Below are positions 1-9,400 of a stretch of 13,003 nucleotides of DNA, in pieces. The stretch is from Phoronis ovalis (lineage: Eukaryota > Phoronida > Phoronidae). The notes below the pieces were generated by a model that was not told the origin of the DNA, searched no databases, and saw nothing but the letters and a program-made list of their open reading frames with translations. Position 1 is the first letter of the stretch, and every line of letters starts with the position of its first letter. Position numbers and translations under genes: made by a program. The stretch covers positions 1 through 13,003 of the forward strand of contig JAOXYB010041138.1 in assembly GCA_028565635.1 (NCBI GenBank). Direction: 5' to 3'.

Positions 1-3
1 CAC

Positions 4-130
4 TTTTTATACCTACAAGTCTTTCAAAGGGGTGTTTTTTAGCAGCCTATATACGCGTTTAGGGGCTTTTTTTAAAAGCTGTGTTTGCGCATGTGGACCC
101 ACCCTTTACATAAGTGCCCTCCCCGGGGAC
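4..130 (+). repeat. Dispersed repeat, copy 1
   Basis: This stretch matches the reverse complement of 10112-10235 at roughly four bases in five by eye, with a few small indels. Shared blocks include CGTTTAGGGGCTTTT, GCGCATGTGG and an AAGTG-CCC-CC block near the end. The match starts at the window edge, so the element may extend further left. Two inverted copies in unrelated places (intergenic here, intronic there) point to an interspersed mobile repeat. The class is not recognised. Confidence 0.75.
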
Positions 131-1591
131 AGAACGTGTTTGATCAACCCCCTATTTGCTTAGTGCACTGTTATACCTATTATTGTAAGCTGCAAAGACT
201 TTCATGAAACTTTATATAGAAGTAAAGACATTATAGTTATTCTGATTTTCGAGATAATAAACAAAAATTGACTATGGTTAAGCCGAGACGTTAGTTGAGA
301 AAGTACTAATGGATGGATCTATTCAGACTGGGCCAGTGTCAGATTTGTGCCTATTACAAGTAATAGATCTTGTGATTTGTGACTGATGATGATGATACTC
401 CTTGTATGTTTATTGATTTTAGGATTCTCTTCTAAAGTAGCAAATGTTGTCATACATTAAGTTTGAAGTTCAGCTGAAAATCTTATGTATTCACATCAAG
501 ATAATGCCTCATGTGCAACCACAATTTCTAACCAATGCTTACAGAGATAATTAGAGGTCATTTTTATTTCTCACATGAGCAGTGTGATCCAATTGAACTC
601 TTTGATGTGGTACGATTTCGAATCTTAATGTCGGCAGTGGAAAATTATAACTGTAAAAAAATAACATTCGATTTTCGTGGTGAAAATGTGAGAATGGATT
701 ATACGTTTTTTATTATTATTTGTTCCACATCAAAAAAATCATTTCTTGGAGAAAATTTCAAAACAAACTTTAAAAAAAATCTTTTAGTGTTCTATTTAGC
801 TCGTTAATATTATATTTGCTGTATTGGAGCATTTCTTAACTTTAGTGTGTTTTTAAACTACTTCATGCATATATATAATATTCCGTTTTAACAGCAGAAA
901 TGCATGCGAGAGAAAAGATTTATTTTTTAATCAGGGATGAACCTGCATCTCTATTATATAGGAAGTTTATAAATTCGCTTCCGTAGTAAAGTGAACATTC
1001 ACGAATACAGCCAATCGATTACACTTTTTATACAGAGTAATGGACAGTTAACATTCACAGGTAACAGGAGCAGGTCATCTACAACTCAGTACTTAATTAT
1101 CATTTGCACATTTTGTTCCAGTGTGTATCCAAGATATTTATTTCTGAGGCCCTCGTAGTTTATTAATAATTAATTTAAGTCATTTTGAAGCTAAGAATAG
1201 CCAATTCTCTGTTTGTTTGTTTGTTATTTTTATATACACATACAGTTCATTGCGAGAAACAATGCTTAATACTTATTTTCACCAGTCCAGTTTCAATAGG
1301 ACATTTTTATCATAATAAATAATAACTTCATAATGACAAGATGAATTATGCTTTATTGATTTCTTTCCGTTATAAACGGTTATTAAATGTTTATATAAGC
1401 TTTAAGATATTTACAATAGAATATATGCATCAATCCCGTCTTTCCAGTTACTACGTATTTGTCATATAATCGAATTCAGAATAGAACAGCGTTAAAACAA
1501 TATATATTTTAACATTTATTATTGATGGATCTTCTTAATTATTCCTTGATTGGCTTAAATTGTCGTGAACATCGTGGTCACTAGCGGGTGC
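131..1591. other. Intergenic, no gene seen
   Basis: AT-rich sequence without recognisable coding similarity. It holds short simple repeats: four GAT units at about 384-396 and a run of GTTT units at 1211-1225. A 90-codon open frame at 535-807 (+) is low-complexity (rich in F, I, K and N) and has no domain resemblance, so it is not called a gene. Confidence 0.6.
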
Positions 1592-1599
1592 TATAAATA
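1592..1599 (+). promoter_or_regulatory. Candidate TATA box upstream of the GPCR gene
   Basis: TATAAATA is followed about 30-36 bp later by TCACTCAGT, which resembles a metazoan initiator (TCA near 1622-1624 or TCAGT at 1626-1630). It lies about 510 bp upstream of the GPCR start codon. Several ATGs lie between the two, so a 5' UTR intron would be expected if this promoter is used. A plausible donor (CAG|GTACTG near 1684) and acceptor (TTTTCAG ending at about 1862) exist. The promoter and the intron are inferences from motifs alone. Confidence 0.25.
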
Positions 1600-2104
1600 T
1601 ATTTCCAAAAGCTACTGCCACTCACTCAGTAGGATTGTCGCAAGGAATTATAAATTACCAACCTATGAAACAATTATGTGACAGGTACTGCATACGTGAC
1701 TGCACAAAGATATCAATAACGTAGTGGTACCAATTCGCGATTGATTGCTTATTAGCTGTTATTTTATTAAAAGCATGTTTACTCTCTTGGGATTTGAATC
1801 TAGGACATATAAAACTCTAATATTTCTGCAGTGGAATAAGATGAAAGTATATTAATTTTCAGGAGAAATACAGAAAATTAATTAATATCTTTATGAATGT
1901 ACTAGTTTCCAGGTGAATATCCGTGAACACTAATTTAATTAACATATGTCCTTTCATATGTCTACGAGCAATCACGTATATTGCATATAAGTATCTCCCC
2001 GGTTTTCTAGTTAAACCAGTGTGGGGATACAGGAAAGACATCAAGAATATTCGTAAAGAATGTTGGTGTTATATCAATATTGTGATTTTTCCGTAAATTG
2101 AAAC
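1600..2104 (+). other. GPCR 5' flank or 5' UTR
   Basis: AT-rich stretch between the candidate TATA box and the GPCR start. It holds several out-of-frame ATGs and no coding similarity. A TGA lies in frame two codons before the GPCR ATG, which sets the protein's N-terminus if no splicing intervenes. Confidence 0.4.
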
Positions 2105-3418
2105 ATGGAAAATATAAACACTACAAATCAGACTTCGTCGCAGAACCAAGCTGAAACTGTTATCTCTGCTGTTGTATTAAGTATAATAACATCATTGGCA
2201 ATTTTGGGGAATTTTCTGGTCTGGTTAGCTATTTACAAAGAGAAGAAGCTTCGACGAAATAGTAGCATGTACATAGCGAGCTTAGCTGCATCAGACATGT
2301 TGTTAGGAATATTTGTGTTACCCTTGTCAACGGTGTACAAAGTAAAAGGCACCTGGATATTTGGAAGCTCGATTTGCTCAGCAATGATTGCTGTGGACGT
2401 CATGCTTTCGACTGCATCTATTTTGAACCTGTGCGCCATCAGTGTTGACAGATACAGAGCTATTTGTACACCACTTGTATATGCTATGAACAAGTCTGTA
2501 AGAAACACGATGTTTATCATAATGTCGGTGTGGGTTATATCTTTTTCTGTTGCTTTGCCCAGCGCGTTAGTATACCAATCTAAAACAGCAACTGTGCTAG
2601 CTACTTCAGGCCAATGTGTATTAACGGACGATCCAGCATTTATTGTCACCTCAGCTTGTGTATCTTTCTTCATACCATGTGGGATTGTCATTTGTTTAAA
2701 TACACGTATTTTTGTTGTAATGTATTCGTCTTTAAAGAAGCGTAGAATTGCTGCTTGGACGACGGACACAAAAAACCTTGGTGCCGCCGGTAAAAGCCGT
2801 AAAACTAAAGTTGCAAAACTCAAAGCTGTTCACCCTGGTCTGAAGAAAAAAGAGAGAGGACCAGCAAGTGAAAGCAGTATAGAACAAAGTACAAGCGGTG
2901 ACGACAGAGATGATCACACCATGATTGCGAACACGAAATCCGAGTGCACAAATATTGATACCGAAAGAAATATCAATGTGGAAGATAGGTCCCAAAATTC
3001 TGTAAACTTGTCTCCGTGTTACGATGACTCAGTACCAAGTTTGATGCGACCAACAACGGTACATACACAAAAATATAGCGAAACTGTCTGTGATAAGCGG
3101 AAGACATTAAAACGGCGAGAAACTAATGCAAACATGTTGACGAAGTCCGTTTCTTCATATTTAGACAAAAGTAGCAATACAAAAGAAATGAAAGTTGCCA
3201 AAATTCTTATCGTGGTGATGGTAGTATTTGTTTGCTCATGGTCGCCATTATTCATAGGTTTGGTATTGGATGCCACGTGTTGTAATTGGGCAGCCACTCT
3301 GGCCGAAATTTTAACCTGGGTTGGATGGACAAACTCTGTCTGGAATCCAATCCTATATGCAATTTTCTATTCTGAATTTCGAGGCGCGTTCATTGATATT
3401 TTTAGGTGTAAGTGGTAA
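2105..3418 (+). CDS. Class A GPCR, biogenic-amine type (D2-like dopamine receptor-like)
   Basis: Predicted seven-transmembrane receptor of 437 residues at the plasma membrane. The start is firm: TGA two codons upstream in frame, and AAACATGG context. N-glycosylation sites lie at N5 and N8. Landmarks: GN in TM1 (N36), SLAASD in TM2 (D64), C91-C171 disulfide pair, amine-binding aspartate D98 (3.32), TASILNLCAIS before DRY at 115-117, W143 in TM4, serines S183 and S187 (5.42 and 5.46), P191, E361 (6.30, ionic-lock partner), W379/P381 in TM6, and NSVWNPILY in TM7. Helix 8 and a very short tail ending C-K-W follow, with a long third loop (about 208-358, basic then serine/acid rich). D2-like and alpha2 receptors share the long loop and short tail, which suggests Gi/o coupling (inference). 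Odd residues: N199 for Y5.58, S378 for C6.47, L382 for F6.51 and W408 at 7.43. Dopamine, octopamine, tyramine or serotonin cannot be separated by eye. Confidence 0.9.
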   Translation: MENINTTNQTSSQNQAETVISAVVLSIITSLAILGNFLVWLAIYKEKKLRRNSSMYIASLAASDMLLGIFVLPLSTVYKVKGTWIFGSSICSAMIAVDVMLSTASILNLCAISVDRYRAICTPLVYAMNKSVRNTMFIIMSVWVISFSVALPSALVYQSKTATVLATSGQCVLTDDPAFIVTSACVSFFIPCGIVICLNTRIFVVMYSSLKKRRIAAWTTDTKNLGAAGKSRKTKVAKLKAVHPGLKKKERGPASESSIEQSTSGDDRDDHTMIANTKSECTNIDTERNINVEDRSQNSVNLSPCYDDSVPSLMRPTTVHTQKYSETVCDKRKTLKRRETNANMLTKSVSSYLDKSSNTKEMKVAKILIVVMVVFVCSWSPLFIGLVLDATCCNWAATLAEILTWVGWTNSVWNPILYAIFYSEFRGAFIDIFRCKW

Positions 3419-3484
3419 ATGTTCTTCGTTTGTCTTTCTGTAAAGTGTGTAGATATCAATACAAAGAGTTAATTGATCCAAAAT

Positions 3485-3490
3485 ATTAAA
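3485..3490 (+). promoter_or_regulatory. Candidate polyadenylation signal for the GPCR gene
   Basis: ATTAAA lies 67 nt after the stop codon, followed by a GT/T-rich stretch (about 3496-3516) suitable as a downstream element. A consensus AATAAA on this strand occurs only much later (4013-4018, 4342-4347). Confidence 0.35.
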
Positions 3491-3625
3491 ATATCTTCAT
3501 GTTTGTTTAGTCTTTTGAATATTATTATTTAATTTGGAGTTCCATAAAACGATTTTTTTCGAAACACATTGTAATAACGTACATCTACTGAGCTGAACAT
3601 CTACTGCATTGCTATTTCTTAAACT

Positions 3626-3685
3626 TTATTTGTATCTCGATCCTTATTTGTATCTCGATCCTTATTTGTATCTCGATCCTTATTT
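3626..3685. repeat. 18-bp tandem repeat, 3.3 copies
   Basis: The unit TTATTTGTATCTCGATCC occurs three times without a mismatch (3626-3643, 3644-3661, 3662-3679), followed by a partial TTATTT. Perfect identity suggests recent expansion. It lies about 210 bp past the GPCR stop codon, possibly in the 3' UTR if the distal polyadenylation signals are used. Confidence 0.95.
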
Positions 3686-4966
3686 CGGCTCATAAATTAC
3701 CTCAATGTAATGTACTTGTTTCTACTTTGTATATGCATTCACCTAAATATTGATATTCTACACGATTAAATTTGGGTTTACATATTAATTTAGTCCGCAT
3801 TTTTATAAATATAATGTTCAGACGTTTAAGACACATCATGTGGTTGATCAGAATAGAATTATTAGATATCATAAAATGTTATGCATAAAGCATGTCTTAT
3901 GTGAGGAAAACGTCATCAGTATCACAAAGGAAACACTACTAACAACTAGTTAGTGGCTAGAGAACTGAGTTACAGGGAAAAACAAGCAAGCTGCATTTTC
4001 ATTTTACCTGCCAATAAAAAGTATAATTTAAAATGCTAGTGATTCGGAAAGTATGCGTGACAGGAAACAATTAAACAGAAAAGGCATATAGTAAATGAAT
4101 TCGGAGGTATGCTTCTAAAAACTAAGTTATAACAGTTTCTATACAAAAAAACATCACACGGATGAACGACAATTTAAATATCTATAACAAAGTCAACTGT
4201 AGATCTAGATGTGAAAAGATACATTACACATTGGTATAGTTTGATGGTAATAAGTAGTAAATTATTTGTATCAATTAATTGTACATGCAATCCATATATT
4301 GCCACATATGCTATCAGTATACATTCAATTAATTCCATGGCAATAAAACTTTAAATAACATCTTGCCCGGAGTTCTGATGAACAACTTCAATGGTAATAT
4401 TTTTAATTCTGATTATATTTTTTTTTCAGTTACAAATCGAAATAGTTGTCTATAACCTGCCCTTAATTTTTCGTGCTGGCCAATAAACATTTTTCTATAG
4501 GCGATTTTAAGCCACCTGGTGAGAAAAGGTGGAAACGGGATCAAGTACAAAAGAATCCCTTATGTTTTGATAAAAGGCAGTTTGAAACACTTTCTTTGTC
4601 ATTTTGAGCAAAATTACACCAAACTTTAAACAAAGTGATATAATCTACAATTTCTGTTATAGCCCGTGTTATATGCAGATACTGTAATATTGTACTGTTC
4701 TGCATTCACGACATTGTTATGTACAGGAAAAAGCTACCGAGCTGAACTACCATAGAGTTCTTCTTATAGTATCTTCATAACCTTGATTCACTTCTTGATG
4801 GTCCCATATAGGACTTCTACAATCAAAACACAATCTTATCATCTGGACATTTGTGGATTTATATTAAACTTAATTAAAGTAACTAATATAAATAATTATA
4901 ATATGTATTTATTGTACATCTAAAAGTGTACAGTTTGCACCTAAGAATATAAATCAAAATGCACGT

Positions 4967-5664
4967 GTGTGCCAGCGTGTGACATTTTACGACACTTATG
5001 TGTCTGGACGAGATTTTTCAATTTCAAATGGAAACCTTGCCTTTTCCGATGAGGCACCCAAATCATTATTTTACATTCCAAATAGACAAATTAACAACGT
5101 GCATTTGTTGGGGCTCACACGCAGACAATATACCTATTTATATACCTTGTTTAAAGTAACCCGAATATCGTGATTTAGGACACGGTTTCAACCAAGCATG
5201 TACCTCTGCTTCACTTTATTCCTTAGGAAAAAACAGTTACAGCTAGTATTTTGTCAAAATCATTCTCCATTTAGAGGAATTGTCATTATGATGTCACTTA
5301 TTTGGCAATGGACCAACTGATAAACGAAAACATGTTAATAATGTTGACTTGTGTCTTCAAGATTCCGCACCTGTGCATGCCAGTTAACTTGCGAAAAATG
5401 CTCTGATAATTTGCCAAACTTCTTTAAAAAAGATGAATATTTAGGAAATTCACCCGACTTGAACATTATTGAGAATTAATGTATGAGGTTTCCTGAACAA
5501 TACTATTTACGAAGACCATTCACCTACAACAACAGACCAGCTAAAAAGGTCTTACAACAAGCTTGGAAAAAAATAACCCCCCCGAATATCTGACGAAATT
5601 GGTACATTCCATGCCAGACTGAACTGAAGCAGTAATCTCTATTCACGGAGAAAACACAAAATAG
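4967..5664 (+). mobile_element. Decayed Tc1/mariner-family transposase (pseudogene)
   Basis: Reading across three frames gives the ordered hallmarks of a Tc1-like DDE transposase: AFSDEAP then IPNRQ (5042-5090), LHFIP (5209-5223), QDSAPVHAS (5358-5384), SPDLNIIEN (5450-5476), QQAWKKI, then LTKLVHSMP, and a C-terminal AVI...G.NTK followed by TAG at 5662-5664. The catalytic triad would be D at 5048, D at 5361 and E at 5471. They survive, but lie in different frames, with several in-frame stops (for example directly after LHFIP and after IIEN). The N-terminal helix-turn-helix half and the terminal inverted repeats were not found. It is a dead, 5'-truncated or strongly diverged copy. Family membership rests on known motif order, so confidence is high for Tc1/mariner and low for the subfamily. 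Confidence 0.85.
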
Positions 5665-6183
5665 TGAAGTTAAATTCAGAAACCCCGGTATTAGAATTGA
5701 ATGTAATGATTGATAAATAATACAGTGTTGATCGCCAGAGAGCAATTATCTTTTTATTTACTTATTAATGTTTTTTCTGCAACAGCACAAAAATGCCCAC
5801 GCTTTCCAGTGTCATATTGTAGGTATGATTATATATTCATCTTACCCTATGATCAGACCCTCGTCTTGATGTGTTAGCTTGCATAGACTTTGGATCTATT
5901 TGTCTAGTTATGCTCCAATCCTAAAAATGGCATGTTGCATGAGTAAAAACGTAGTACAATAACAATTAATAAATAGTGCCATATATCTAATATTTAGCAC
6001 GATCAAATCCGCCCCCTGGACAGCGCATTTGATAGGGCCATGTATGTAGTAAAATAAATTTGGATTTTCTTTTATAAAGAATCACATCTTATTTATAAAA
6101 AAATTAAAAAAGTAAAAAAAATTTCCTCAAGGACTTAAAGCAAGTCTTTAAACGTTACAGTGTGGCTTCGTTTCAAAATTTGT
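5665..6183. other. Intergenic between transposon relic and convergent gene
   Basis: AT-rich, with A-runs and T-runs around 6060-6125. No coding similarity. It lies downstream of the minus-strand gene's likely poly(A) signal. Confidence 0.55.
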
Positions 6184-6189
6184 TTTATT
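6184..6189 (-). promoter_or_regulatory. Candidate polyadenylation signal of the EGF/SEA gene
   Basis: The plus-strand TTTATT is AATAAA on the minus strand, 31 nt after the stop codon of the last exon. A second one occurs at about 5753-5758. The first would give a very short 3' UTR. Confidence 0.45.
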
Positions 6190-6220
6190 TTCATGATTTG
6201 GGATTGTAATAATTTAATTT

Positions 6221-6444
6221 CTATGCAATGAGATAATCGTTTCTTATTTCTGTGTAGTGAGATTGCATCCCTTGCCCCCTTCTTACGATATCAGGAGCTT
6301 CATCGACTGCTCTGATTATTTCTTTCATTTGCAGCCTTTCGTGGTCCTGTACTTCATTGTGTTGCTCAAAGTCTCTCATAAACGTTTTCCTAGCCTTCCA
6401 TTCTACATGAGCTACTGATTGTGATGGTAAATTTTCCATGTCGG
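6221..6444 (-). CDS. Exon: cytoplasmic tail and stop codon
   Basis: 224 coding nt ending in TAG at 6223-6221. The acceptor is GTAGATACAG, giving T|CC serine with the preceding exon. About 74 residues, charged, without cysteines, predicted helical in the middle (RDFEQHNEVQDHERLQMKEI). Near the end S-H-Y-T-E-I (6245-6262) fits the ITIM consensus S/I/V/L-x-Y-x-x-I/V/L; the protein ends NDYLIA. Confidence 0.85.
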
Positions 6445-9400
6445 CTGTATCTACAAGAATTGGGATTTGTGTTCAGAAACTCTAGCAATTGCAAAACTAT
6501 ACTTTTTTTATTAGCTACTGTCATATTCTGAAATATTAAGGTATTTTATATCAGATTTTTTTTCTGAACAAAAGGTTTACAGCAACTAAATAAAACATTG
6601 GCGTGTATCTAAAATCTATCTTTATATAAACTGTTTTAGTAAGTTACATATGTCAAAAACATGCTTTCTTACATATTTACTTTATGACAACTGCATAAAA
6701 ATGTGAATACGTCATGTTATTTGCAGTTGGTGCGCGTCACGTTTTTTGCTACATTTTACAAACTTACAATATCCTTTGTTTTCATAAGCTTTTCTTGCCA
6801 GATTCTTCTGTCGTGCCAGTTGTCTCCGCTTGCGGCACATACACATCAACAAGATAAGTGTTAGTAGTAACAACAATCCAGCACTTGAGCCCAAAGAAAT
6901 ATATATAAGCAACCTGTGCATCATTCAAAGGTTCAAAAGCTGGTTCTGCAGGGGCTGAAAAATATGATTATAGATAGTATGTATGATAATGTTACCCAGT
7001 TCATTGACTTTAATATATTTTGCTAATATTTACAAATTTCTGTTTCAAAATTATCTTTATGAGGGATGTTATCAACGTATTGTTTAGTGTTATGAAGAAT
7101 GTGCCAAACCTCATGGTAGAATGTAACATACTTCCACTAGTGTATTGAAGTATATGCTTTAATTTATATTACTCAGTAATCTATTATTTTCCTGTTGGTG
7201 AAACGGTAAACGGTACAATGCTGCATGAACAAATTTATGCAAGCGATGCTGTTAACTTACATTTACAAGTATATCCAAGGAGATTGTTACCATTAATAAT
7301 ACAACTAGTTGGGCAACTGACATCACGTTCAATACACCTGTTGTACTCTGAAAGATGTTGATACATGTAAATGAATAAAATAATTAGATTCATAGGAAAA
7401 GTAAATCATTGCAGGATGCAAGTGATCAAAGCAATCATTAGCACCAAAGGTTGTTAAAGATCGAGAACTAATAAAGGTACTTTCCAACAACAGCTATATT
7501 AACTTCATTCACAAATTTCTGTAATTGCGTATTGCATAGTTTAGAATCCTAGCAGCGGCTGAAACAAATCACGTCACTACTTTTATCTACCTGCGCATGC
7601 AACACAATGTAATAAGACAGCGACCGACATTTGTGCAACTCTTTATGACATTCCTTACATGTGAAATGCACTACCAAGTTATACTAGTACTGTTAAAAAC
7701 ATATAGAAAATTTCAAATCATTTCATTACATTTTGCTGTATAAATAGTCATAATGCGTGCACAAATTACCTTGACTAATGTTGTTTACATTAAAATCTGC
7801 TAGAGATAATCCGTAGATATGTTGTAGCGTTCGCATTGATTCTTTTGTCACAATAAACGCCTTTTGTTTTTTATTGTCAAACTCTTCTTGGTTGCCGTTG
7901 AAAATCACTTTGAATAGTGTCAAAATGCTGCCTTGAACTAATCGAATAACTTCGCAATTTAGGTAAGATTCATTCAAGGTACTATTTCTATATGCTGCAC
8001 TCACTAAGTCACATACGCTTTTGGCTAATGTTTGAAACTCTTCAGAAGATGGATTTTTCAATTCATCGGAAAACTTTGCTTCTGATTTGCCCGATTGTAA
8101 TATTTTAATTTGTCCTACTACAATGTTCAGCCCTGCAAAATGAAGAAAGTACAATTCAACTGCATTAATATATTTGAAAAGTTTTGAAGTAAATACACTA
8201 TGTTGTTACACATAATTTTTACAGCTTTGAATTCTGCGCATGCCTTTATTTAATACTCAAATATTATCTTATATATACTTACGTTTTTCACAAAACTCTC
8301 CTTCATATCCAGTTAAGCATTGACATACGTAACCTTTTTCTCCATAGGGAATACACGTAGCACCATTTTCACATTCATGGCTTTTGCATGGATCTTTACC
8401 TTCTCGAGGCTGTTTAACTGCGAAAACAATAATATGCACCAGTCATCTTTACTGATTTGATCGATACCTATCTTCTCGATATGCATTTATACGTATAACG
8501 TAAATATTCAGCTTATAAAACCAGCTAACAACTAAACGTTACAAAGAAGAAGAAAGTTTATTGGAGTACTTAATTTGCATTAATATGTACTAAATGCATA
8601 TTTATATAATTTGATGTATTGAATGCATTGTTAAAACATAGATATGAATTTTAGCATACCACTTACCACATTCATTTATACCACTGGGTATTAAAGATCG
8701 GAATCCTTCTTCGCAGTGACACGTATTATTCTTAACATTACAATATGCGTTTCTAGTTTCACACCCATCGTTTTCAAAGCAAATGCCTGACAATTTAGCT
8801 TTTAAAACTGCAAGAAAAAGAGTAATAGTTAAGGAATAACAGTATTTACCTACTAAAAGATATTTCATTAAGAAATTACTTAGGAAACATATGCTTATGC
8901 AGGAAAAAGATAACATAGCTTCGTATTCTGGTTTCTAATAAACACTTGTTTCTGTTACATAAAACACAGAAATCGCTGACTTGTACATATTTAAAAGAAA
9001 AAACAACAATAATATATAATACATATAGTTGAATTTACGAAATTTAACCCATATATAGGAGTAAATTGTATAACTACAATGCTTACCACAAGTATTGTTC
9101 TTCGAGTACTTGTAATACTTAGTGTCACACCGACATTTGTGTTGTATGGTATCACACACAGCATTTTCACCAGCACATTCGTACCTTGAGTCACTGCCAA
9201 CACATGATGCGTCTAAAACCTTACGTTGAGCTGTGACACAAAACAAACAAAATCACCACCAAGACTGAATGACGGAAATAAATGTGATGTAGTTTATTTT
9301 TTTCGAAAAATTGTAATTTAGAAGATATATAAATATTAATTCTATGACGTCGATCGATAGTTAGTAGAATATACATATATTTGTGTGAAAAGGGGCAATT

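Larger units (their letters stand above)
3419..4966. other. Intergenic 3' flank of the GPCR, no gene seen
   Basis: AT-rich non-coding sequence with stop codons in all frames and no domain similarity. It contains the 18-bp tandem repeat listed separately. Its right end could include the missing N-terminal (DNA-binding) part of the transposon relic, but nothing recognisable remains. Confidence 0.6.

Noticed and set aside
535-807. 90-codon open frame on the plus strand
   Set aside because: Low-complexity composition, no domain or signal peptide, no splice or promoter context. Lengths like this occur by chance in AT-rich DNA.
1785-1805. GGGATTTGAATCT resembling a tRNA T-arm (tRNA or SINE B box)
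   Set aside because: No matching A box, acceptor stem or cloverleaf could be drawn upstream.
2233-3297. Three antisense open frames inside the GPCR gene
   Set aside because: They are complementary-frame shadows of a clearly conserved receptor and have no independent protein features.
4967-5173. 68-codon open frame read as a gene
   Set aside because: It is one in-frame fragment of the decayed Tc1-like transposase.
6121-6160. Short hairpin GACTTAAAGCAAGTC as a structured RNA or terminator
   Set aside because: The stem is only about five pairs in eukaryotic AT-rich DNA, with no further support.
6712-6924. A separate small membrane protein starting at the double ATG before the TM helix
   Set aside because: The helix frame runs straight into a canonical GTAAGT donor, and the downstream exon continues the tail in phase. 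A TGA directly before the ATGs results from the frame break, so this is better explained as the TM exon of the large gene.
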